Positions 12,174 through 22,437 of a DNA stretch of 64,000 bases are shown one piece after another. Position numbers and translations under genes: made by a program. The notes under the pieces are model-generated. The model worked only from the letters and a program-made list of their open reading frames with translations, had not been told where the DNA came from and ran no database searches. The stretch is from Rhabdophis nuchalis (Eukaryota; Chordata; Lepidosauria; Squamata; Natricidae), in the NCBI GenBank assembly GCA_039707465.1, contig CM077644.1, forward strand, positions 144,244,962 through 144,308,961, written 5' to 3'. The stretch's first letter is position 1. Each line of letters starts with the position of its first letter.

Positions 12174-12637
12174 TGTTAGCAACTCTGGGTTCAGAACCAG
12201 TGTTACAACTCTGCTCCCATAACCAGTGTTAGCAAATAAATGCGGAATAGTGTAATTCACCGGACAGTAAAGAGATACGTTGCTGTAGCCACAAACAAAC
12301 TCTAAAACAGTGATAGTAAGAAAATAAATAGTCTTTACTTTGTAGCAACTAAAATGCTTCTTCCGACTAACTTCTCAAACAATAATAACAGTCCTTCACC
12401 CAACACAGATACAGTATCTTACAGTGATGCAAAACAAATACTCCTCCTTCTTCACAGTTTCAGCTCCTCAGCACAGGGAATCGAAAAGGGAAGGGCTGTG
12501 ATTCTGAGCTTGCTTTATGGTAGGGCTGATCAGCACAGCCAATCAGCCTTCAAACACAATTCTTAAAGCTACATAACTCCTTAAGAACATAGGCTCATAT
12601 ATATTATCAACCCAATATAAGGCTGAATATCCTAACA
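12174..12637 (-). mobile_element. Solo LTR, family A (minus)
   Basis: It begins TGTTAGCAACTC and ends ATATCCTAACA, the TG..CA form of an LTR. It is flanked by CTAAA and CTAAG, a 5-bp target duplication with one difference. It matches the complement of the LTR at 40243-40723 along its length, which fixes the orientation. No internal retroviral or retrotransposon genes accompany it, so it is a solo LTR left by recombination. A class (ERV or Gypsy) cannot be assigned from an LTR alone. Confidence 0.82.
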
Positions 12638-12689
12638 CTAAGGAGAAAATCCCATAACTGCAATGAGTTTATAACCTTAATTCCCATTC

Positions 12690-12945
12690 TGTTGTTAAGT
12701 GAACTTCTGTGCTAGTTAAGCAAGACATGATGTGACTTTGACTTGCAATTTTACTTCTGCATTTTCCATTAACTTTGCTTATCAGAAGTTGGTTGTGAAG
12801 CACACAAATGGCGATCACATGATTGCGGGATACTGACATAATTGTAAATGTGAGAATTGGTCACAAAGCTATTTTTTTACTCCATTGTAATTCCAAATGT
12901 TCATTAGACGAGGAAGTCAGTAAGTGGGAACTACCTGTATGTCTC
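12690..12945. mobile_element. Decayed 'GTAGTCC' MITE
   Basis: Fragments such as 'GTTAAGCAAGAC', 'TTTGCTTATCAGAAG', 'GATCACATGATTG' and the end 'GGGAACTACCTGTA' match in order the family that is complete at 46898-47291. The copy is strongly diverged and its left end is unclear. Confidence 0.55.
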
Positions 12946-13009
12946 TCTGACATGATGATTAATGATTAATAGTATTAATCATCTCACAAAGTTTGTTATC
13001 ACAAAGCTA

Positions 13010-13610
13010 TACATGTTTTTTTAAATCCTAGTTATACCACAGACCAAAGATAAAAGAGCAAAAAAATTAGAGAAGTCACCCAATCTCTTTTCCCTAACAA
13101 TAGTTTAATATATACAGAAAACTAATCAATATATTCCTGGTGAATATTGAACCAGTGTGACATTCAGAAAGTGAAAACATTGCATATAATAGAAATGGAA
13201 ATAGAAACAACATCTGAGCAAACAGAATTTATACATAGCAAATAAGGCAACGTATGATTAAAATGGGCATACTAGGCAGCAGTGGACCCAAGACTTTATT
13301 TTCTGTGGATTGAAACTGTCACCTAAACAAATGAGGATCGCCTCCTGAATTAAGAAAGGAAGCAGTCAAAAACTCTTTTCCTATCTGATGATTTTATTAC
13401 TGTACATCAAAACACCATAATTTCAAATAGTCATTAAAGGAGACAGTTGGTAAGGGAGAACTACCTGTTTGTCTGTAGTGATGACAAAGGATTAGTATTA
13501 TTAATATCTAGTTTATATAAACTGGCCATTGCTGGTTTAAAAAAGGCGAAATGTTTTCAGAAGAGGATATTTCTGAATCTGCAAAATCAGTCACTTGTAC
13601 CTGATGTATA
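13010..13610. other. No gene recognised
   Basis: AT-rich unique sequence. The 70-codon frame at 13447-13659 runs into the adjacent MITE and is not gene-like. Confidence 0.45.
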
Positions 13611-13627
13611 CTATAATTTTATAAAAC

Positions 13628-14007
13628 AAGTAGTCCTTGACTTACAACAGTTCATTTAGTGACCATTTGAAATTACAATGTAACTGAAAAAAGTGGTTTA
13701 TGACCATTTTTGCACTTTTGAGAACTGCAGCATCCCCATGGTCATGAGATCAAAATTTAGATGCTTATCAACTGGTTCATATTTATGAGGGTTGCAGTGT
13801 TCTGGGGTCATGCAATCACCTTTTGGGATCTTCCAACAATAAAGTCAACGGGGAAGCCAAATTCACTTAACAATCACTAACATAAGCACTATAGTGATTC
13901 ACTTAACAACTATGGTAAGAGAGGTCATAAAATGGGGCAAAATCAATGTAACTGTTTCACTTAACAACATAAACTTTGGGCTCAATTGTGGTTGAGGATC
14001 ACCTGTA
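13628..14007. mobile_element. 'GTAGTCC' MITE
   Basis: Its left end CAAGTAGTCCTTGACTTACAAC and right end GAGGATCACCTG are diverged inverted repeats. The body has the diagnostic order 'CATCCCCATGGTCATG', 'GGGGTCATGCAATCACC', 'CACTTAACAA', 'AAAATGGGGCAAAA'. The right flank starts with TA; the left flank has AA, so one copy of a TA target has mutated. Confidence 0.78.
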
Positions 14008-14839
14008 ATAAATACCAATTGCCATTATCATGGCATTATAGTAGTAGTAGTAAAAATAATAATTGTAGCAACATTTGAACACCATCGGCATTTCAAAATC
14101 ACGCTCAGTCAATTGCCAAAGGCAGCTTTATTTGGAGCAGCTTATTCCAAAGATACCTTTAACATCATCAGACAACAACATCTGCCTGTCCGAGGTCCCA
14201 GGAAATGTCTCAATAGGATGATAAAAATGCCAACTCCAGTCTAAACATCTGCCTGACTGTGCCACCAAGAATAATAATGATAATAATTTTAAAGCCTGCT
14301 CACTTTTAAAAGCTTAGATTACTCAAAGTATTTCTTACTAGAGGCCTACAGAGAAAAAGAGATAATGAACTTAACTCCCTAGCAGTAATTAAGAACCTTA
14401 GTCAAGCATGAGGACGAGAAAATTTCCATTGGGATGGAATGTTCTTTGGGGGAAAAAATCACACTTCCAATAAGTAAAATTGCCATCTTTTTTTCTTTCT
14501 CTTTCCCTCTCTGCATTTGCCACAAGTGAATTCTAAGGTAAAGAATATTACATGCTTTAAGCTCTCCCTTGAGGTTCTGTCAGCTTTGTTTATTTAATAC
14601 ACATCCATAATTGGTCATTAATACGTTAGGAGAAAAAAATCCCCTCTCCTACAGGTCATGTAGAAATGCTAAGGGGTTTCTGAAGAAATCCTTCCAGGTT
14701 GAAAGTCTACTTTGCATGAAGATTGTTTGTGGCTGCTACCCAGTGTCGCATGCCTCTGATTTCTTCCCCATCAGAAAGTCTATGATCTGAACTCGGTGTT
14801 TTTCATTAGAATGAAACCACCCAACCAAGAGGAAGATTC
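14008..14839. other. No gene recognised
   Basis: Unique sequence with (AAT)n-like patches at 14042-14062 and 14268-14290. The part 14510-14640 is AT-rich with TAAT and ATTAATAC motifs and no repeat similarity. Confidence 0.4.
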
Positions 14840-16907
14840 AAAAGTGTCATTCTGCCTGGTCGGTTTCTGGTTTTCGGATGCGACGGACGTGTCTTCTGAC
14901 ACGTCCACTGCTTTGCTGCTCTAGTGGGTGCCTTCGGGGGCACTGGGGGCTCCGGAGTAACCCCCAACCATATGGGTGGCTGCAGGAGAACCCCAACCCG
15001 ATGGCAGTTGGCTGGGCGTCTCTCCCGTTTCGCTCCAGGAGCTGGAGGGCTGACAGCAGGAGGGAGACTGCCCCCTCGCCGATGAACGCTGGAAGATTCA
15101 GAAAATGAAGATCGGGCTGAAATGCCGGGGTCGGAGGAACACTCCGGGACTCCAGAGCAGGCAGAATGGACTGTGAGTTTTACTTTATAACTACATTCAA
15201 TCCTTTTTTGGAAAGAAGATAGAGGGGGGAGTTAGCTTGTAAAAAAAAACCTTCGCAAAAGCAGCGTTTTAAAATGCTTCCCTGATTGGGAAGAGAGAGG
15301 ATTGCCAACATCTGATTTAATACCATCTAAAAGGGAAAGTTTTATCCATTTAAGGAATTGCAGTAGTAACTTTGTATCTGAGACTCATTACAATTAAAAT
15401 GAAACTTTCACTGCTTCTTCTCTTCCAGCGCTGAGGCGGGAAAATGGTGTTTCTTTGTTCCCAGCTGAAAACTTTCTTTTGATTTATGAACATTCCAACT
15501 TTATAAGACCATGTTAAAAACCTATAATTAAGCCTCCTCAAGAAGCTCTTGGTGTTTCTCCCAATTTGTGGATTCTTCTTTTTCTTTTTTTGGATTTGAT
15601 AATACAATTATCTCTCTGGATTTTACACAATATATGGTTTGAACTCTGACACAGACTTTTTCTGAAATCTCGGATTTCACCAACTGTCTACTCACCGACG
15701 CCATCTTATTTGACACAAAAACTTAAAATTACAGCAATGGCTTCAAGAAAACCTCCAACTGGGAAGTCTCTATCCGCTCCACCTACAGCTAAAGCCAGTC
15801 CAACTCTACAACAGATGAAGATCACTACAATGTTACAAAAGGAAGCTACAGGAGAGGACACTCAAGGATCAACAACAGATGAAATGCTTCAAAGTATAAT
15901 GAAAGAAATAAAAGAAATGCGGAGAGACCTGATAAGCTCAAGATTGGAACTGTTGGACACACAGAACTGTAACAGATAATAAACAAAAGATTGAGGTGTT
16001 GGAAGGGGGAACAGTTGAGATGAAAGAAGAGATAAGGGAATTATGAAAAGAAAATATAGATATTTCTGGGCATATGTCAAGAATGGAATTTGAAAGAATG
16101 TCTTTTTTTCAGAGTCAGAAGCAGAGGATTTGAAAGATTTAATGAGTACAATGTTAGCAGAATACACTAAAACAAAATAAAGAACATATCTGGGGGGATA
16201 TAGACCTGATTTATAGAATTAATTCAGCATATGCTAGAATAAATAATGTACCTAGAGAGATTCACATTACATTTTTAAGAAGGCCTACAAGGGATGAGAT
16301 ACTGAGGGCACAATGAGAAGGGCCTTTGATATACCAGCAAAAAGAAGTTACCATATTGAAGCAGATCCCAAAAAAAATTCATGAGACAAGAAGGAAGTAT
16401 TCCTTCTTGTCCAAAAAATTATACAAAAAAGGGGTATGGTTCAAATGGTTGATGCCTGAAGGAATGTTGGTATTCTGGGATGGAGGTAGAGTAAGAGTTA
16501 AAACAGTAGGAGAGACGGAGGCCTTTCTAAAAAAAATATTCCTCAATCCTGGGAGATGAAGAAGAGGGAATGGGAGGGGCCATGGCCCCGCTCACTGGAG
16601 GGAAGGAGGAAGAAGACACAATAGCAAAGAGACTCAGACCACAAAAATGAGTTTATTTTGAAACTATATTGTAATTCCTGAAAACGGATGTACGAAACAA
16701 ATGATTGAATGTATGAGATTATGACATGATATATATGTATCTCTGGTCACCATTTAATTAACTATATTTTGTATGAAGTCTCGGGGGCAGTTATTGCCCC
16801 CGGCATGGAAGTCCTAAAATGTTAAAAAATACCCTATATACCCCTTTTCCTGTTATAATTGTAAAACCAATAAAATTGTTTTCAAAAAAAAAAGTGTCAT
16901 TCTGCCT
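14840..16907 (+). mobile_element. ORF1-only L1 (HAL1-like), decayed
   Basis: The element occupies 14858-16889 between an 18-bp duplication AAAAGTGTCATTCTGCCT (14840-14857, 16890-16907). A 5' region (14858-15736, with a GC-rich start) leads into an L1 ORF1 remnant (15737-16650). A roughly 230-bp 3' UTR containing CAATAAAA follows, then a poly-A tail. The distance from the ORF1 stop to the poly-A leaves no room for ORF2, of which no trace is seen. It shares ORF1 with the element at 44828 but has a different 3' UTR, including the hairpin-forming GGGGGCAGTTATTGCCCCC at 16773-16799. The duplication shows it inserted as a unit by L1-type target-primed reverse transcription. Confidence 0.88.
15737..16650 (+). 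pseudogene. L1 ORF1 remnant
   Basis: It starts at an ATG at 15737 (MASRKPPTGK) and is open to about 15979, giving a lysine-rich, coiled-coil-like N-terminus. It is then broken by frameshifts and stops. The C-terminal domain is open again at 16326-16559. There, IYQQKEVTILKQIPKKIHETRRK and MPEGMLVFWDGGRV align with the same domain of the intact copy at 45687-46535. The product would be the L1 nucleic-acid chaperone; this copy cannot make it. Confidence 0.85.
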
Positions 16908-18350
16908 TTCTTGCTGCCTTCAATAAACTTTCAAGCAAGCTAAAGTCAGGCTTTTCCAGGGGTCTTCTTGAGGCTGGGGTTCATTACACTGAAAGTGAAA
17001 CTTCACATAATTGGTTTTAAAAACCACTGAGACTACAGCATCACATATTTGTGTCTGACTTAAGCTAAACCAACTGAGCTCCAATGAGCCCATCATTTGA
17101 CATCCAATGGCTTTGGGTGTTGGAGAATGGCTACCATCAAGGCTACCATGTACCTTCCCTTTGTATCAATGGTAAAGCGTAATTTGTAGTGCATGCATCT
17201 ACCCCACCATAGCAGGCTTCATTGAGTGCTACAATCAATGAAGCCCCATAGCTGCCTGCTATGGTGGAGTAGAAATCTCCCACGTAGACAATTTACCTTG
17301 ATACAAGAGAAAGGTACATTCTAGACAAGTTTTAGAAGCAAATAGGGAAAACTTTAAATCTACAGCACTGCTGACATACCTCCATCAAGGGAAAACAATT
17401 GAACTAGCCCTGAAGCAAAGTTACTCACTCATAGTAGAAGCAAAAAACCATAGCACAGAAGTTGGAGAAAAGAGACAAGTTTCTGCCCAGGAGAGCAAAT
17501 AACCATTGCATGTCACTGATTTTAGTTTCCCCATAATAACTGATAACTTTTGATAATTCTTGCTGGCCCTCTAATTATATCATTGCAACAAATCAATCTC
17601 TAATATATTGGTAATGCCTGAAAATCTACCTTTGTTTATACTTGCAAGAAGCTGTACATGGCCCTGAAGCCTTTTTGTAACCTCTGGAGACCTCTGTAAG
17701 CAAGTTGTTAAAAACCAGTGGTCACATTTTCCCCATTGTGAGAGGGAAAGCACATGAATAGAAGCCATAAACCAGGATTAATGCAGCTAACTAAACAACC
17801 CAAATCCTCCAATCTTTGCTCAAGAGAAAACATGCTCAAAACATGATATTCCTTCACTCACTTTATTTCAATATTCAGACAACTGTATTCTCCCACTTAA
17901 ACCTCAAAAACCTCATCATTGCCCACCCTTGGCCTACTGAAAATTTTGGGGAACTGATCATTGGTTCACTATAATATGTGAACATAGTACTTTTTTTAAA
18001 AAAAATGCAGATGCTGGATGTTCATTTCTGGGAATATTATCTCTACCCCCTCCGATTTAGAGTCTGACACAAATTCAGTATGAAATGAGGAAAAACTGAG
18101 GATTACCTGTGAGAAGGCATGAGATATGTTGAATCAGACAGGAGACATACCAGAGAACAGTCAACATCTCCTTCAGGACTATGAGTTATTGACATATGTC
18201 ACGCTCTGGGAATTGGCATGCGGTTCTACTCCGAGTCACTGCACCTCTTTTGCCCTCTATTTTGTTCTATTGTAGTAAACATGGATTTAATGCTTTAATC
18301 CTCCTCATAAAGTCTAGCCATTTTATTCTCTTGATTTGTTATGAAAACCT
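16908..18350. other. No gene; imperfect 175-bp inverted repeat inside
   Basis: At 17147-17326 two arms of about 60-75 bases are imperfect complements (TGTACCTT..TTTGTATCAA and TTGATACAAG..AAAGGTACA; CTACCCCACCATAGCAGG and its complement). It could be a decayed MITE. The rest is unique sequence. Confidence 0.5.
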
Positions 18351-18351
18351 C

Positions 18352-19600
18352 TTCTTACAATACAATAGCAGAGTTGGAAGGGACCTTGTAGGTCTTCTAG
18401 TCCAACCCCCTGTGTGGGCAGGAACCTTATACCATTTCAGACAAATGGCTATCTAACATCTTTTTAAAGACTTCCAGGGTTGGGGCATTCACAACTTCTG
18501 GAGGCAAGCTGTTCCAGAGGTTAATTGTTCTAACGGTCAGGAAATTTCTCCTTAGTTCTAAGTTGCTTCTCTCCTTGATTAGTTTCCACCCATTGCTTCT
18601 TGTCCTGCCCCCAGGTGCCTTGGAGAATAGTTTGACTCCCTCTTCTTTGTGGCACCCTCTGAGATATCGGAACACTGCTATCATGTCTCCCCTGGTCCTT
18701 CTCTTCATCAAACTAGATATACCCAGCTCCTGCAACCGTTCTTCATATGTTTTAGTCTCCAGTCCCCTAATCATCTTGGTTGCTCTTCTCTGCACTCTTT
18801 CCAGAGTCTCCACGTCTTTTCTACATCGTGGCGACCAAAACTGTATGCAGTATTCCAAGTGTGGCCTTACCAAGGCACTATACAGTGGCATTAACACTTC
18901 ACGTGATCTAGATTCTATCCCTCTGTTTATGCAGCCTAGAACTGTGTTGGCTTTTTTGGCAGCTGCTGCACACTGCTGGCTCATATTTAAATGGTTGTCC
19001 ACTAGGATTCCAAGATCCCTCTCACAGTTGCTACTATTGAGCAAGGTACCACATATACTGTACCTGTGTATTTTGTTTTTCTTGCCTAAATGTAGAACCT
19101 TACTTTTTTCACAATTGAATTTCATTTTATTAGATAGTGCCCAATGTTCAAGTTTGTCAAGATCCTTCTGTATCTTTAGCCTATCTTCTGGAGTGTTGGC
19201 TATTCCTGCCAGCTTGGGGTCGTCTGCAAATTTGATGAGTTCCCCATTTATCCCCTCATCCAAATCGTTGATGAAGATGTTAAAGAGTACTGGGCCTAAA
19301 ACAGAGCCTTGGGGGACTCCACTGCATACTTCCTTCCATGTAGATACAATTCCATTGAGGACTACATGTTGAGTGCGGTTGGTCAGCCAGTTGCGAATCC
19401 ATTTGGTGGTGATGCTGTCTAACCCACAGTTTTCTACTTTATCTAATAGTAGGTTATGGTCTGCTTTATCAAATGCCTTACTGAAGTCCAAGTAAATTAT
19501 ATCGACAGCATTCCTCTGGTCCACTAATTTTGTCACTTTGTCAAAGAATGCAATTAGATTAGTGTGGTATGATCTGTTTTTGACAAACCCATCTTCTTCA
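18352..19600 (-). mobile_element. CR1 LINE, 5'-truncated, reverse transcriptase open
   Basis: The 3' end at 18352-18420 is the CR1 signature seen in complement: 'AGAGTTGGAAGGGACCTTG..GGTCTTCTAGTCCAACCCCCTG'. Reading left on the minus strand gives an uninterrupted reverse transcriptase and C-terminal domain. Similarity stops abruptly near 19600 within the fingers region, the usual 5' truncation of incomplete reverse transcription. No endonuclease is present. Other CR1 ends in the window (24821, 52705) are shorter and more diverged. Confidence 0.9.
18427..19600 (-). pseudogene. CR1 reverse transcriptase fragment, uninterrupted
   Basis: The open frame extends to 19830, but CR1-like sequence begins at DGFVKNRSYHTNLI. 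Motifs in order are YLDFSKAFDKADH, CSGVPQGSVLGPVLFNIFINDL, the catalytic box KFADDPKLAG, LGILVDNHLNMSQQC, RRATKMIRGLE, and the terminal RNFLTVRTINLWNSLPPEVV. The catalytic pair of aspartates is kept; the following residue is Pro where Thr is usual. About 390 codons remain without a stop. It lacks the endonuclease and the first reverse transcriptase blocks, so it is not a functional ORF2. Confidence 0.88.
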
Positions 19601-20115
19601 TAGATTTTGATTTGGCCCAAACACAGCAATACAAAGGAATATAACGAATCTATTGATACAAACAGAATGGACACTTCAGGAGAAAAAAATACCCTAAACT
19701 CCAACATTACAAACCTTCTAGGTATAGAATTATGCCTACAAACTTTGGTGTGGACCAAAGGAAGGAAAATTGAGTTGGGTTTAGCTTGCATTAGGAATGA
19801 CTTGAAAACTGAGTGGAAATGGTATGGCACAGTTCAGTATTTAGAATTCCTGGAGCACATCTGTTCTTGAAGTATGGGTATGCTTCATAGAGAGATGATA
19901 TATTGATTTTTTGTCCTACCACTAGATCCCATATTGCCCTCCCTGCACCATATCTCATATCACCCTCAGCAAAAGGCACATACCCCTATTGCTTTGACTT
20001 TGGCAGAGGGACACATTTTTACTGCTTAAAAGCTTTGTGCCCTTGGAGAAGTGGCTTCGGAGAGCATTTAGCTAAGAGGCATGGCTGTTCTTTCTGATGG
20101 ACAGGATGTGCTTTT
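19601..20115. other. No gene recognised
   Basis: Unique AT-rich sequence between the CR1 truncation point and the Gypsy insertion. Confidence 0.45.
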
Positions 20116-20372
20116 TGTTGGGAACTGAGATAGAGAGGGTCCAGACCCGGTTGATCCAACGGCTTTTATTAAAGGTAAACAAGTACAACAACCACGGTAC
20201 GTATTAAGAACAAAAAGCGCGCGCCTTCTCTCTGACAGCTCCTTTTATATGGAGCTGTCAGAGAGCCGGCCAATCCGCGCGTCTCCCGCTTCAGCCACAG
20301 CCAGTCGCGTCTTGGCCAATCAGACGCGACTGGCTGTTGCCGGGGAATTCAAACGGGTGTCAATACATAACA
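20116..20372 (-). repeat. 3' LTR of the Gypsy element
   Basis: It begins TGTTGGGAACTG and ends ATACATAACA on the plus strand. The minus-strand reading has two CCAAT-type boxes, a TATA-like ATATAAAAGG and a downstream AATAAA, in promoter-to-polyadenylation order. It differs from the other LTR only at 20222 (C here, T there), a CpG site. Confidence 0.95.
20228..20336 (-). promoter_or_regulatory. LTR promoter elements inside two perfect 15-bp inverted repeats
   Basis: CTCTCTGACAGCTCC (20228-20242) pairs with GGAGCTGTCAGAGAG (20251-20265), leaving the TATA-like octamer TTTTATAT in the loop. CAGCCAGTCGCGTCT (20298-20312) pairs with AGACGCGACTGGCTG (20322-20336), leaving GGCCAATC, a CCAAT box, in the loop. 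The same layout is at 22550-22587 and 22620-22658 in the 5' LTR. A functional role for the hairpins is inference. Confidence 0.75.
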
Positions 20373-20374
20373 CT

Positions 20375-20388
20375 CCTTCCCCCCCAGC
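20375..20388 (-). other. Polypurine tract
   Basis: On the minus strand a GGGGGGGAAGGAG run ends two or three bases before the 3' LTR. This is the expected plus-strand primer of an LTR retrotransposon. Confidence 0.85.
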
Positions 20389-20407
20389 GAGTACGCATGC
20401 GGGCCCA

Positions 20408-22327
20408 TTAACATACGTACTCGCTGAGGTAGGCGGGGCTGCGTCGACTCCGCCCAGAGCGCCTCAGATCGACTTCGGGAGGCGGAGGAAGAGGACGTGT
20501 CCGATCGGGCTCCTCCCTGCCGGGGGTGTAGTCCCGGACGACGTCAGAGCGGCCTAGCGAATAGCCGGAAGCCTCCAAAAGAGGTAGGACGGGGCGAGGG
20601 GGCGTGGCGATCGGTTTGAGCACACAGTCAAGCCCCCGGCGCCGAGGGGAGGAGTAGGCCGGGCCTGGTAGTCCTAGTGGTTTTGGGCGAGCAGGGGGCC
20701 GAGTTGTCTGCTGTCGGTAGGATGCGTCCCAGGGCCCCCCCAGGCAGGGCTGTTCCATCGTCGTCAGCCCCGGGGACGGTCCTGCTGTGGAGTTGGAGCC
20801 CGCCGTGGGCCGGGGCTCGGCCGGCTGGCTCAGGTCGGATAGCGGAATGTCGGTCGCCGGGTCCGCGGATGTCGGCTGAGGGTTCGGATCATCCGGCACT
20901 GGGTGGCGACGCCTTAGCTGGTCCACATGGCGCCGCCACTCGGATCCGTCGGGCCTCCGAACCCTATAAGAGCACGGCCCGGTTAGTGTGTCAATGGTGG
21001 CAGGGACCCATCGGGGATCTCCTGCAAAGTTTCGGGCGTACACTTCCTCACCCGCGGTGAAGAGGCGGGGAGGGGGAACCCCCAGGTTGCACGGCTGCAC
21101 CTCGTTGTAGAGGGGGTGCAGTCGGTCCAACTCGGTTCTCAGGCGGCGGCCCATCAGCAGTTCCGCGGGGCTTTTCCCTGACGCCGGGCAAGGCGTAGAG
21201 TGCTGACCAAGCAGGTAAGCATCTACCCTTGCCTGCCAATCCCCCCCGGCCATCCTGCCGAGGGCCTCCTTGGCCGAGCGAACGGCCCGTTCTGCCCGGC
21301 CATTGGCGGCAGGGTGGTAGGGGGCGGTAGGCGCGTGACGGATCCCCAGGGAGGCCAGGAATTCCTGGAAAGTGGAGGAGTGGAATTGCGGGCCGTTGTC
21401 GGAGACGAGGGTGTCCGGCAACCCGTGCGTTGAAAACAGGCGCCTAAGCGCGCGCACGGTACTCTCGGCTGTGGTGGAGGCCATGTCCTCGGGCCGACGG
21501 GGTGTCTGGTCCGCTTGACGGGACAGGAGAGCGCGGCACGAGCGGGCGATGTGGCCTCGTCTGTCGCACCGGCGGCAGATCGTGTCCTTATACGGGCACA
21601 CGCTCCTCGCATGGGCACCGCCGCAGCCAGCACAGGCGGCCCCTTTGCGAGAGGCGCCCGGCCTGGCGTTACTGCGGCCGGAGGCCTGTAGGCGGGCCAC
21701 GCTGTCATAGGGCTGGCTGTCATCCAGGGGGTCGAGTGGGGCCAATTCGTCCACGAGGCAGGCTCTCGGGGAGGGCAACGGCTGGGCAGGCTGGCCCAGG
21801 AAGAGATCGGAAGTGGCATCCGCCAGCTCCGCGGCCCTGGCGTCCTCGACGGCTTGCTCCAGAGTAATGTCCGAGCGAGCCAGGAGCCGGCGACGGAGCT
21901 TGATGTCCCGGAGCCCGGCCACGAACTGCTCGCACAAGGACTCGTCGAGGAACGGGGCCGGGAATTCGCAAAGGAGGGCAGCCGCACGCAGGGACTGCAT
22001 GAAGTCAGTCACCGACTGCGTCGGCTGTTGGCGGCATTGCCTGTAGGCGCAGCGGCGCGAAATCTTAGAAGGTGCCGGCGCGAAATGGGCCTTGAGGCGG
22101 GTTTGCAGCACGCCCCAATCCAAGTCCTGAACCGTGGCTGGGGCGGCAATGTTCCGCGCGACCGCAAACACTGTCCGGCCGCCGCAGCCAAGGAAAAGAC
22201 CCAGGCGTCTTGCAGGGGAGATTTCTCCGGACACGTCCGTGAGGAGAAAGCACTCAAAACGTGCTAGAAAGGCCTCCCATGACTCCGCCGACGGGTCGTA
22301 GGTTGCGAAGGGAGGAAGCGTGGCCAT
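20408..22327 (-). CDS. Gag-integrase fusion protein of the Gypsy element
   Basis: 639 codons without interruption. Residues 1 to about 200 are a Gag-like helical region (TYDPSAESWEAFLARFECFL, then a capsid-like segment). Two zinc knuckles follow: C232-x2-C-x3-H-x4-C and C251-x2-C-x4-H-x4-C. At about residues 280-284 the sequence passes in frame into an integrase core, STHGLPDTLVSDNGPQF. It has D310 and E346, exactly 35 residues between them as in a DD35E site, but the first catalytic aspartate and the HHCC zinc domain are gone. A GPY/F-like C-terminal module (LTGPCSYRVRRPDG) and a proline-rich tail follow. The Gag could still package RNA; the integrase part cannot be catalytic. The ATG at 22327 (MATLPPFATYD) starts the conserved Gag. 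Confidence 0.92.
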   Translation of the reverse strand: MATLPPFATYDPSAESWEAFLARFECFLLTDVSGEISPARRLGLFLGCGGRTVFAVARNIAAPATVQDLDWGVLQTRLKAHFAPAPSKISRRCAYRQCRQQPTQSVTDFMQSLRAAALLCEFPAPFLDESLCEQFVAGLRDIKLRRRLLARSDITLEQAVEDARAAELADATSDLFLGQPAQPLPSPRACLVDELAPLDPLDDSQPYDSVARLQASGRSNARPGASRKGAACAGCGGAHARSVCPYKDTICRRCDRRGHIARSCRALLSRQADQTPRRPEDMASTTAESTVRALRRLFSTHGLPDTLVSDNGPQFHSSTFQEFLASLGIRHAPTAPYHPAANGRAERAVRSAKEALGRMAGGDWQARVDAYLLGQHSTPCPASGKSPAELLMGRRLRTELDRLHPLYNEVQPCNLGVPPPRLFTAGEEVYARNFAGDPRWVPATIDTLTGPCSYRVRRPDGSEWRRHVDQLRRRHPVPDDPNPQPTSADPATDIPLSDLSQPAEPRPTAGSNSTAGPSPGLTTMEQPCLGGPWDASYRQQTTRPPARPKPLGLPGPAYSSPRRRGLDCVLKPIATPPRPVLPLLEASGYSLGRSDVVRDYTPGREEPDRTRPLPPPPEVDLRRSGRSRRSPAYLSEYVC

Positions 22328-22418
22328 TTTCGTGAGGCAAAACAGACTTGCCCGCGCAAATGCAATGTCTCTTCAATCCGTAGGGTGAAGAGGTCTGATT
22401 AGGAGGATCGATGCCGGG

Positions 22419-22436
22419 CCCCAGTCTTCGTCGCCA
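22419..22436 (-). other. Primer-binding site
   Basis: One base after the 5' LTR the minus strand reads TGGCGACGAAGACTGGGG. The first nine or ten bases complement the 3' end of a tRNA ending CGTCGCCA, as in tRNA-Ser(GCU); the rest diverges. The identity of the tRNA is tentative. Confidence 0.6.
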
Positions 22437-22437
22437 G

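Noticed and set aside
21223..21987. 254-codon minus-strand frame and several others inside the Gypsy element
   Set aside because: GC-rich out-of-frame shadows of the gag-integrase frame.
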